DNA from: Pisaster brevispinus
Lineage: Eukaryota > Echinodermata > Asteroidea > Forcipulatida > Asteriidae
Length of the DNA stretch: 64,000 nt
NCBI GenBank assembly: GCA_023634235.1
Contig: JAMKCF010000018.1
Span: 7,948,768 to 8,012,767, forward strand
Direction of reading: 5' to 3'
Position numbers and translations under genes: made by a program. Below are positions 21,991 through 32,296 of this stretch, piece after piece (within the stretch, counting starts at the first letter, position 1; the number at the start of each line of letters is the position of its first letter). The notes below the pieces were generated by a model. It worked only from the letters and a program-made list of their open reading frames with translations, was not told where the DNA came from and made no database searches.

Positions 21991-23985
21991 GCTTATTTTT
22001 TGTTAAAGTTTTGAGCTTCCTGTGTGGACCGGAAGTAAAGGTCAAAGTGAGGTCATCTTTAAAATAAAATTTTTGCATTTGTTGTAAGCTACAAAACAAC
22101 AGTAACTATACGACTTTATGACATGTGGTGTAGGGGATATGATTTTTTAAAGGAATAAGCGTCGAATTGCCGTACTTCGACACCTGATGACGTCACAGTA
22201 AAAAAAATTGTGTTATTGCTTTTTCTAATAAATTTCATAAAGAACACGATGGTAAAAAAAAATTCCATTCAATGTATTTTCAGGAAAACCCTAAACCTAC
22301 GTAGGAATTACAGTACATGTTGCTCATGTACAAATCGAATGGGCTGTGCACAAAGCAATGGGCCCTCTACCGGTTAGGAATCGAATATCAAGGATCAGAA
22401 GTGCATTGCATATGCATTAACCCATCCTGTTAATAGATTCCTTTGTGTTGCAAATACATGTTTAAACAAAAGCGAAAAAATGTCTCTTTAAGGTGAACAT
22501 TTATCATTAATTGTCACACTAAGAACGAACAGGTTTCATAAACGCATTTAAAAGTTCCAAGAAATTTTGCTTTTTAATGCAACCGATGGAGATGCACCAT
22601 TGTGTCCCATTTCATCGTTATTTCTAACTTTCATGTTGCCATTTTTAAGGGTATTTTACAATTAGTTTATTCACAAAAAGTGGACAGAATTTAAAATGTT
22701 ATACTCTGCCATAAACATTCTTTTCTTTAATGATTTTTAATATTATGTCAAGCCAAAGTGCTATCTTCTCACAAATTCTTTTAACAAGCAAATTTGGGGA
22801 TTCACAATTCATTGTTTTAAACAAAAATAAAACAAGTAGCTCCCTGAGATGACATCACTGCAACAGCACCCTCGGTAGTCAAGATAAGAGGGGATTTTTT
22901 TTTTTTATTTACCCAAATTCAGGTCCTTTAACAAAAACAAAAACAAAAACAAGGAACGTTTCGCTGCACTTTGTTTCACTGTTATTGAGTACTGCAAAAC
23001 TCTGCGGAAAGAAAAGATGTTAAGAAATTCTAAAATGATAGTCTTTATCAACTGAAATTGATTCTAAAGCCAAAACAAACTTGAAACAAACCAAATTATA
23101 CTGTGCTTGCTAACTACAGACTGGTACAAAAGATGCTTAGTAGTTCTACACCATTTACACTTTCATAACTTAGAGTTAGATTTTGAACTGCCACAAAAAA
23201 AGTGATCATGCCAAAATACTCCAAACTGTTTAATAGATTAATTTTTTCCTTGCTTTACTCATCAGAGTGAAATTCCATAAATCCATAGTACATGTAGGGG
23301 TGTAACAATACATTTAAGATAAACATGATAAAGAATGCTATTATACAGCATTGCGATAACTGCATTTTGACAGTAATGGGTAGGCATACCCAGAGTTGTG
23401 GGGACTTTTACACAGTGGAACAATGAAATGAACCGTTGTGCATTGTGATATAGGTGATCATATCATACTGGGTATGAAACTTATTGACATATATTTCCAA
23501 AGGTTGAAATTGACTAAATTTTATGATGGCCCACAGAGGTGGTCATGCCAAAATGTTACTATTCCTCATTAAATATGGGACTTTTTACATGTACTTGTAC
23601 ACTTTTCAAACCTATGGCAAACTGATTCCAGAGTGTTGCTTGTAAAAGTGTTGTGATCCACATTTAATTTGTGAAATGTTTATTAGACCATCAACTCATG
23701 ATAAATTGAAAGAGTAAATAAACATTAGTATTGGGTAACCAAATATCTTTGTTTCATAATTAATGTACATATTCCTTTAGCTTGTCTTTTTAGCCTTCGG
23801 TATCATACAATTTTCTAAACCCCATGAGTTGGGAAGCTGTTGATGTTTTTAAATCCTAAAATGAAATCCTAAACACTGATTCAGACTCAAAGAACAACCA
23901 ATACATGTTTCCGATAAACAATCCGTTTGTGCATTTGATGTTGAGGGTTCAGTCACCGAGAGTCCAGCACTTGATGGTCCAGCTG
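21991..23985. other. Two kilobases without a recognisable feature
   Basis: AT-rich sequence. The first ~40 bp carry a decayed GACCGGAAGTAAAGGTCAAA unit like the HINE minisatellite. I find no coding frame, RNA gene or long repeat in the rest. Confidence 0.35.
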
Positions 23986-25254
23986 TTGATGGATCAATCC
24001 TTCATCCAGTCTTCCAGATTTCCTTATGGAAAAAAAGCAAAATGTTACAATCTATTGAAAACAAATTAAAAAGTTACCAAAAAATTCATAAACCCGCATT
24101 GTTTTTCCCTTGGGGGGGGGGGGGCATTGGAAAGGATGATCAATCACCTAACTACGTGGTGTTCTATAGCTGTATCTCGCAACTCGCGTTATTGAATCTT
24201 AAGTTAGGTTTTAATCTTGCACTCACGTTATCAAATCTCACAGATTTCAAACCCTTCCCTTTTTTATTGATTAACTCTGATGTCGAAACAAAGAAATGAC
24301 CATGAAGGGATGGAAGAAGCTCGCCACTCTATTTTACAGAGGGATTGATTAACATTGCCATTGTTCAATGACATGAGGGCGAACATTGACACCTCAGATG
24401 CTCAGTGTCTGGTAAAATGTACCCATAAGTTAATAAAAAAAAACTAATTTTGTTGTTATGGGGGGGGGGGTGTTGGAAAGGTGATTCATCCACTAACCTC
24501 TATTTCACTGTGACTAGGACCAATACTTAAATAGGAAATTTAAAATATTTCTTATGGGCAAGAAACAAAGATGGGAAAGATTTCCGTAGCCAAAGGGGAT
24601 TTATTCAATTTTTTAATTGATGTTGAACTTCCTTTCTCTTGTACCTGATTAAATATTCCTGGTGAGGAATTGGTAGCTGAAACCATAGAGCAAGGTCCTT
24701 GCTCTATGCTGAAACGCTAAACTTGGATGGAAAAACAAGTTGCAAGTGGATTTGTCACTCACTCAGGACATTTTTTTTTCTGGGGGGGGGGGGGTCTTCT
24801 AATAATTCCCATGTATTGTATTTTGTAACAAAGAAAGGATCAATGAAGGGGTGGAACAAGCTCGCCACTCTATCTTAAACAAAGGGATTTATAGCATTGT
24901 CCTTGTTTAGTGACATGACGGTGAACACCATCATTGACACAGGCTCACGGTGTGTAAGGATCATTCCGTACTGCCCAATCGAGTTTGCCTAGTATCCGGA
25001 CAAGGAGTTTCTGATCATTCATAAGTCACTTACCCGTGGAATTTTCCTTCTTGTCGTCCGTTTGGCCATTTCACTTTCTAGCTTTTCAGCTTGAATCCCT
25101 GACTACGTTCTGGCAATTTTGGAGGCCTTCAGTGTTGACTAAATTAACTCAAACCACACCCTTTTCGGGGTGATTCGCTGGCCCGAGTTCGTTGCTCAAA
25201 CTTCAAAGACGCTTGCAAGGATAAGTCCTCCATGCAAGGACGTGTCCCATGATG
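23986..25254. repeat. Diverged tandem units with long G runs
   Basis: G10-12 runs occur near 24110, 24461 and 24783. Flanking text repeats, most clearly GAAGGGRTGGAAGAAGCTCGCCACTCTAT at about 24303 and 24845. No gene is supported. Confidence 0.55.
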
Positions 25255-25883
25255 CGTTAAAAAATAAACTTCCCTAAGTCTTCCACCGTGAAGAGTCTGT
25301 GTATTATGTACAAAATACGCAACAACATCCCTCGTATACGGGACTGGGACTTGATCAAATTTAGAATCTTACAGCCATGGGTTTTGTACACAGTTACAAA
25401 ACGCGCATTAAATGACGTCATGGTGACGTCGTCCGGCATTTTAGGCCAGCAAACAGTTTTACAGTATCCAACAAGTATATAATCGAAAAAAGTTTGACGA
25501 TCAGACGTATACTTTTTGAGATATGTTGGTCTCAAGAGATTGGCTAATTAAATATTCATGTCATTAAACTGAGTAAATTAATTAATTAAGTTTTAAAAAG
25601 TTAATTACATTTTACTATAGCTTCATGACCTAAGCTTTAATATGATGTATGATCTGACTATTTTTTACTAAGCCTAGTATGACTTTAGGAGGTAACAAAA
25701 TGCATGTACAAAACCTATGGCATTTTGGTGGAAATAAAGAATAATAATAAGAAAAACAAATAAAAATCCTGACGAAAACAATAGCTGTTCCGACTCCTAC
25801 GTCGGAACAGCTAATAATAATAATAAAAATAATAAAAATCTCGATGAAAACAAAACCTGTTCCGACAGTAAGTCGGAACAGCT
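25255..25883. mobile_element. Helitron/HINE-like element with two terminal hairpins
   Basis: The body aligns with 12300-12746 and 16190-16613 and contains GACGTCA twice. It ends with hairpin 25783-25812 (AGCTGTTCCGAC/GTCGGAACAGCT, then CTAAT). A second, shorter copy of that end follows at 25857-25883 (CTGTTCCGAC/GTCGGAACAG, then CTAAT). Two stacked ends suggest repeated insertion at the AATAAT tail. Confidence 0.72.
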
Positions 25884-25991
25884 AATAAAAAAATAAAGCT
25901 CCTTTTAAATGTTAGTGACAAGGTGCACTTTACAAATATGTATTGAGGTCAATAAGTAATTGCACATTTGCCAAGTCTTTGTTCAAGACCA

Positions 25992-26446
25992 GGGCCCAAT
26001 CTTATGAGCTGCTGAAAACATTTTTTGCCTAGCAAAAATAAATAGGATAGCAATCACAGATTGTTCATTAAACATGGGCCCAATTTCATAGAGCTGCTTA
26101 AGCAGAAAATATTGCTTAACAATTTTCTGCTAAGCAGAAATGAGCAGGATACCAGTCATAAATTGTACTTGTGGTATGCTGGTTTGGCTGGTAAATTCTG
26201 GTAAACATAATTTTGTTGTGCTTAGCTACTTTTTGTGCTTAAGCAGCTTTATGAAATTGGACCCAGGGCCCAATTTTATGAGCTGCTTAAGCAGGAAACA
26301 TTTTTTGCCTAGTAAAAATAAATAGGATAGCAATCACAGATTGTTCACTAAACATGGTATTTTGGCTGGTAACCTTATTCTGGTAAGCATCATTTTGTTG
26401 TGCTTAGCTAAGTACTTTTTGTGCAAAGCAGTATGAAATTGGGCCC
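25992..26446. mobile_element. GGGCCCAATTT MITEs, two full and one partial copy
   Basis: Full copies at 26076-26264 and 26266-26446 have inverted ends GGGCCCAATTTCATAGAGCT / inverse and internal AAGCA/TGCTT steps. A 5' fragment lies at 25992-26075 and is cut where the next copy starts. Another full copy is at 37938-38170. Confidence 0.85.
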
Positions 26447-26492
26447 TGTTCTCAACGTTAATGGCTTCCTTTAAAGGCTTAGTTAAACTCAC

Positions 26493-26565
26493 GTAGATCA
26501 CATCAGTGTAAACAGTTCACGGTGGTTGTAGAACTCAACAGGCCACAGTGCCATATTGCTTCTTT
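26493..26565 (-). other. Putative non-coding first exon of a zinc-finger module, copy 1
   Basis: On the minus strand an acceptor (TTAATATCTGCAG) and a donor (CTAC|GTGAGT) bound 73 bp that align with 36664-36741, where both splice signals are also kept while the sequence between has diverged. The short ATG frame in this copy is absent from the other, so the segment is probably 5' UTR. Confidence 0.4.
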
Positions 26566-26579
26566 CTGCAGATATTAAA

Positions 26580-26879
26580 GAAGAAAACAGAAAAAAACAT
26601 CATTACATTAGTTCATGACAATAGTACTAGAACCCACGCAGTCAGGTAGGGACTGAAAACCCAATCCACATAACATAGTGCCCCCAGCATGATTATTCGA
26701 ACAGGGGTCCCAGAGGTGGAAGGCGAGAGTAAAGATACAACTTCGCCCACCCAACACGCCGATGATCATGGGAGTGGTAAGCATACGCAGTGTATTCGCT
26801 CCAACCGGGTGACTGAAACTGAAAAAGTGAAATTGAAACACACATAGCCACAGACTACTCCTAGAACTATGGTTTGTTA
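26580..26879. other. No feature seen
   Basis: No supported frame or repeat. Confidence 0.3.
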
Positions 26880-27260
26880 CGCTATCGTCTCCACGAACCT
26901 CATAAAATAGAGTGACATGTACAAAATCCTATACGAAATTTTTGCCCTTCACATTTACATGCCTACAGCTTTTTTTAAAATCTGTTTTTTTTTTGTGTGC
27001 CAGAATTAGGCTGTATTTGTTCTTTGTACTCTCATTGAGCGAGTGGAATTTCTGGACCAGTGCAACGCTCAATTTGAATTGGAGTACAAAGAACAAATAC
27101 AGCCTAATTTTGGCAAGATCAGATTTTAAAAAAAAGCTGTAGTGTAGGCATGTAAACGTGAAGAGCAAAAAGTTCCAAATAGGATCTTTTAGTTTTACAT
27201 GCCACTCTATGACTCATGAATATGAATATGATGTATGATGAGGTTCGTGGATACAATAGG
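26880..27260. mobile_element. Foldback element, ~380 bp
   Basis: Long imperfect inverted repeats pair CCACGAACCTCAT...GACATGTA...CATGCCTACAGC... at the left with the inverse at the right. The inner arms (TTAGGCTGTATTTGTTCTTTGTACTC) are nearly perfect around a loop of about 50 bp. No coding content. Confidence 0.85.
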
Positions 27261-27914
27261 CTATATTTTATAGCGGAACGAGCCTCACAGTCACACTCAC
27301 AGTTCTTGGAGTACTGTAGCCACAGACCAAGACTGAGGGAGCGATAGACTTTCTTTTCTTTGCTCACTAGACACTAGCATAGGATCTACATACTGTACAT
27401 ACAGACAGACTAAGTGAATGGAGAGATCAATGGATAATCAATTGCAATGCTCACCCATCCGCACCGCATCTATCCGCATAATTTCAGTTCCTGCTGGGCA
27501 TTTTGGGGGTTTTTCAAGAAGAATAGATTTAAGATTGCACTGCTCAACAACCGATCCTTTCAACTTCGTCTCCTTTTTGACGATTGATTCCTGATCATAA
27601 AACTTTCCCCTAGAAAGCTACTGGCTTGTAGATCACCCTACCGCAGAAATCTGCAAGGAAAACCTCACTACCTTTGCTTAAAAATCGAATCTTTTTTGAG
27701 AGTAAACATTATCAACTTCTCTACCAACTTCTTCACAGGTCGTACAAACCATACCTCCATGTACAAACGAACTCAAACCTACAACGTTGCTGCTTTGCTG
27801 TTCAACGTTATACGCTCGAGGGATCGAGCACCATTTTGCATACGACGTGACAACTACACTTTGTCGGGTTCCTTTTACAACTGTAGTGTGATCGAATGCC
27901 ACGATCTATTTATA
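27261..27914. other. No feature seen
   Basis: No frame or repeat that I can support. Confidence 0.3.
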
Positions 27915-29041
27915 GTTGTTCCGTCCCAACTTGATGATCGTCCCAACTATAGTTGGGACTGGTCCCAACTTGAGTGTTAAAGTTGGGACGTCCCAACTAT
28001 AGTTGGGATCGCAGTGCACACAAAGCACCCCCATGAATAAACTAAAAACATAATAGTAAGTATCAATCATAGTATGAAGTTTTTAAGACCACTTTCCCTT
28101 GAGAATATTTAAGATTAATTAGAATTTTGTTTTTCGGAGAGAAGGGAAACTAAAATGCGTAGGCCTACTGAGAGACCATAGAGGTAGAAAAGAAAGGGGT
28201 CGTACTAATTAGCGTCAACAGGCCCATTTCACGACAACTCAAAGACAACTCAAGACAACTCAAGACAACAAGTTTAAAATACCATCAAATACAATGGTTG
28301 TAATCAGAGTGTATCTGGAAACACGTTTAAAACTGACTGGAACCAACGTGCATACATATTTTTCACGGGAAAAATGTTTTTTTTTCGTAAAAATAGTCAA
28401 CTTTCTCCGTCTGTAGAATTGGCCGACGTGATGCTCAATGACATTGGACCGCACTATTACACTACAGGTAAGTCCAATTTGACTATTTTTACGAAAAAAA
28501 AAAAAATTTCCCATGAAAAATATGTATGCACGATGGTTCCAGTCAGTTTTAAACGTGTTTCCAGATACACTCTGATTACAACCATTGTATTTGATGGTAT
28601 TTTAAACTTGTTGTCTTGAGTTGTCTTGAGTTGTCTTTGAGTTGTCGTGAAATGGGCCTGTTGACGCTAATTAGTATGACCGAAAGAAAGCGTCACCCCC
28701 GGCATGGCAGCACTCAGCATAATTAATGAGGCTGCTGGTAGCCTGTGCTGTCCGCTGTCAGAACCCTCTAAAACACTATTTACACTGAATTAGCGGTCCA
28801 TTGTGAGCGATATACTATCATTCCAAACCAGTTTGGACATGAGTTTGTACAGAGCTGAGACCCGGGTTTGAAATAAAGAATCTTGTTAATTATTCGCCGA
28901 TCGCATCACGACCCATGATCGATCACGGTGTCCTGTTGAAGTCTATGGGCGATCCTAACTATAGTTGGGACGTCCCAACTTTAACACTCAAGTTGGGACC
29001 AGTCCCAACTATAGTTGGGACAATTGTCAAGTTGGGACGGA
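27915..29041. mobile_element. TIR element with CCCAACTATAGTTGGG palindromes, carrying a nested foldback
   Basis: Arms of about 92 bp at 27915-28010 and 28950-29041 are inverted copies of each other (GTTCCGTCCCAACTT... and inverse). Each arm itself contains the 16-bp perfect palindrome CCCAACTATAGTTGGG or close variants. The interior holds the separate foldback at 28198-28682. No transposase was recognised. Confidence 0.85.
28198..28682. mobile_element. Foldback element with ~205-bp arms
   Basis: Arms 28198-28405 and 28475-28682 are inverted copies (GTCAACAGGCCCATTTCACG..., GACAACTCAAGACAACTC, AACACGTTTAAAACTGACTGG). The loop is about 70 bp. It sits inside the larger inverted-repeat element. 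Confidence 0.9.
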
Positions 29042-29985
29042 ACATAGTTATTGGGGGACAGGCTGGTTTATTATTACGTGCCAAGTGTTTACGGCTGTTT
29101 TGTGAAATCAATTAACCCAGCTCGTGCAAGTTGCGCGGAACTTTGACTAAACCCAGGGGGAGGGCGCTGTTGGCCTACTTGATCATCTTCTTGAAATTTT
29201 GACTTCGATTGGGGAAACCCCCGTGTTTACGTTGCTATGATTTTCTGCACACCCATTCCAAAAATTGCCCAGAAGATGAACGAAAATGACAAAATAGCTG
29301 GAAAACTGCGTACTGGCTACTCAAATTGTTGATGAGAATTCTGCAAAATTCACTGTGTAGGCCTATATAAAAAAATGTTATTAATTTATTCAGTTTCTTT
29401 CATTGAAGAGTTTAACATGATGATGTAATTGAGAAGACATCACCGTAATTCTTTTTAATAAAAAGGGGGTTTCTGCAGATGTTACAAAATATGTCATTTT
29501 TGTGAAAAGTGTGGCCAGGTTAAATTTCCTCTGTATATAATTATACATGTATTGCTTTCTCACAAGTTATAAATATGATGTTGGTATCCTGTGTATGTGT
29601 TCCCTGAATTGACCATATTTTTGACCGCATGAGGGCGCTGTCATCAGGGAGGGTTCAATTTAAGACTTAATACTTTTTAAGGATCCGCAGACACCCTGTT
29701 TAAACACACAGTTTTGCAACAGTTTCTCTCCATGTTGGTATCCTAATAGTCTGTCGGCTGTCACTGTACGGAGACAATCCACAAGACTGCAAGGCTTGTA
29801 CAGTAGTAGCACTACCAGCTTTTCTGTTTTTGCAAGACTAGAATCAAAATAGAGAGAGAGAGAGCAAAGGAAACAACATAGTTTATATAACTGTTTTATT
29901 TGAACACGCGAAAAGTCCACTGCTCTTAACCCCTCAGCCTTGGTGACACACTACAGTGATATTTAATTTGGTTCAAAACAAAAAA
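29042..29985. other. Mostly featureless; hAT MITE fragment near 29776-29830
   Basis: AATCCACAAGACTGCARGGCTTGTA at about 29776 matches, inverted, the inside of the 5577-5936 MITE. The remainder has no supported gene. Confidence 0.4.
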
Positions 29986-30411
29986 CAAAAAATTTAACAA
30001 ATTTAATGCCACAAAACTTTCATTCAAGAATCAGCGGAATTTATACATGCTTTGTTCTACAAAGTTAGACATACTCATGCTTTTCCAGACCTCTTCTGGA
30101 GTGCGGATTTTCTCATGCAGTCATGAAGCTAATTTTCTTCTACGTATTTTTCAAAAAAAATGTCACAATTTGTTTTATTCCATGTGTATTCTGATGTTAC
30201 CCTTAAGTTTGAAGTCTTTCAAAAAATAACACAAACAAATGTTTTCACTTCAGTGTGAAGTCTTTGGTGCTCTAAAAACATTATTACAAACGTCATATAC
30301 ACAAATTCATTCGATGACTTCCAAGTGTGGGTTACTTCATGTTTTTCCAGCTTGCCCTTTTCTGAGTAGGTTGCTCCACATAAATAAATGTCTTCTTTAC
30401 AGAAATCTGGT
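29986..30411 (-). pseudogene. Zinc-finger module relic with best-preserved 5' block (copy d)
   Basis: After an acceptor (TTTTACAG, ending 30412) the minus-strand frame reads a first finger in which the second Cys and both His are in register (CGATYSEKGKLEKHEVTH) but the first Cys is displaced. It then runs through a broken finger and stops near 30235. This copy defines the block shared by the five modules. A LINE is inserted immediately 5' of it. Confidence 0.6.
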
Positions 30412-30424
30412 CTGTAAAAGGTTA

Positions 30425-31136
30425 TAATGACTCTTTTTTACACCTCGGTAATACAGAGTGTTATTGTTCGTGATTGTGTTGTCTGGTATAATAGGGCCAG
30501 GAAAACAGACAAAGACACACTCAAAAGGGTAGTTAAACAAGCTTCTAAGATTCTGGGAGTAGATATAAACTTGGACGAAATCTGCCAGGAGAGGGCACTA
30601 GCCAAAGCTCAGGGTATAGACCTTTATCATGGTGCGGCCATCGTGATTTTCTCCTATTCAGCTCGATGTAACCAAACCGAGGCTGGAAGGAAAAATAATC
30701 TGGTACCTTTTTTGTACAGTGAATATTAGCATCCAATACTGTTACTGGATACAGGGAACATGACCAAGATGGCGGCAGCATGATAAAGGTCTATACTAGG
30801 AAATGATGATCATCCCCTCAATAAATACTATAATATGCTTGGCAGTGGTAGAAGATGGCAATCAGTAAGGACCAGAACAAGCAGATACTCTAATTCATTT
30901 GTCCCCTATTCCGTCCGTCTTCTTAATGATCAGCATACAAGTTAATGTGTGTCTATTGTATGTCTTTGGTAGTTGTTTTAATCAGATTTTCAGATATTTT
31001 TATTGTACCTACAATGCCTGCTTGTTTGTTTTTATTGTTTATTGTTTATCAATCTTTTTATCTTGTTGCATGTAACGAAACAATTTTCCTTTTTGGACTA
31101 ATAATAATAATAAAGAATAAATAATAATAAAGAATA
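30425..31136 (+). mobile_element. 5'-truncated L2/CR1-like LINE 3' end
   Basis: Translation gives the C-terminal tail typical of CR1/L2-group reverse transcriptase polyproteins (…FYTSVIQSVIV..VVWYN…, then a GSGRRW…SNSFVPYSVRLLN ending). A 3' UTR with CAATTTTCC..GGACTAATAATAAT and an (AATAA)n tail follows. It is a 5'-truncated dead insertion inside a zinc-finger module flank, which resumes at about 31145. The coding tail is itself split by the MITE at 30617-30793. Confidence 0.85.
30617..30793. mobile_element. MITE with TA target duplication nested in the LINE
   Basis: The 177-bp insert has ~26-bp inverted ends (TAGACCTTTATCATG..TGC..GCCATC and inverse) and TA on both sides. The LINE reading frame matches up on either side of it, so the insertion is clean and younger than the LINE. 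Confidence 0.88.
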
Positions 31137-31149
31137 AAAATAAATTAAT

Positions 31150-31943
31150 TTTAAAGCTACCTGCAAATTTGTTCTTATTGATTTGAGTATGGTAAAAAAC
31201 ATGTCAACTACATGGTTAATCCTAGCCAATAGCCATGGACACTATGTAGGCGTTGCCTGAAATGGTAATTTAATTAAGATTAATGCGCCAGTGTGAGGAG
31301 GCTGATGGTCTGGGTATGTTTGTGTGAAAAGGCTTATCCACAAATGTAACAGATTCTCTCCAGCAGTGTGTCAGGGTGATGGGCAATCAGGTGAATTTTC
31401 CGTGAGAATGCCTCTCCACAAATGGCACAAACAAATGTTTGTCTCCAGTATGGAATCTCTGGTGAAATTTAGACTCCCATCTTAAGAGAAGGCTTTTCCA
31501 CAAATGTCACAAACAAATGACTTCTCGCCGGTATGGACATGCAGGTGGAGGGTGGTCAGGTTATGTTTATTCAAGCATGCTAGTCCAAAAATGTGACAAA
31601 TAAATTATCTCCAGAGTGGACTCTCTGGTGACCACTAAGAGTCTCTTTTTGAGAAAATGCTTTTTCACAAATGTCAAAAACAAATGTTTTTTCTCCCATG
31701 TTGACTGGCTAATGATCTGTGAGCCATTGTCTTTGTGAGAAGGATTTTCCACAAGTGTCATATCATAAACAAATGGTTTGCTCCAGTGTGGACTCTCTGG
31801 TGACAACTTAGACTCCCTTTTTGCAGATTGAAAGGCATGAAAACGGTTTCTCTCCAATGTGGAAGATCTGATGAGTGGTAAAAATTGTTTTTTCACGGAA
31901 AGGCATTTCCACAAATACCTCAAACAAAATGGCTTCTCTTCAT
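31150..31943 (-). pseudogene. Relic zinc-finger array
   Basis: Decayed fingers are readable in shifting frames on the minus strand. The right part (31846-31943) matches 3446-3545, part of the large segmental duplication, with an indel relative to that copy. Confidence 0.7.
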
Positions 31944-32296
31944 TGTGAACATGGCTGTAATAAAAAATCAAATACAATTTTAAAAGATACTTTGCAAAAT
32001 TGTTTATACATGTAAATTGAGAAAGATCATCACATCTTCAATAAATACATTGTTACCCTAAGGCACAGAGCAATAGGTATGTGTTGCCCAAAATGGTAGT
32101 TTTACAAACTCAATGACACAAATCTTTCCTTACAGTATCATCAGAATTGATAACGGCTTTGTGGCTTTGCTCAAATGGTGGACACGCTACAATGCTTTCT
32201 GAAGACGACCTCTTTTAGAAAAAATGTAACAGATTTCTTAATTTGTAAACATGGTTTCTCTCCAGTGTGGCACGGTGATGGGCATTCAGGTTTTTT
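31944..32296 (-). repeat. Segmentally duplicated 3' flank, partner of 3641-3980
   Basis: See 3641-3980: long, nearly identical runs in the same position relative to the array stop codon. Confidence 0.85.
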
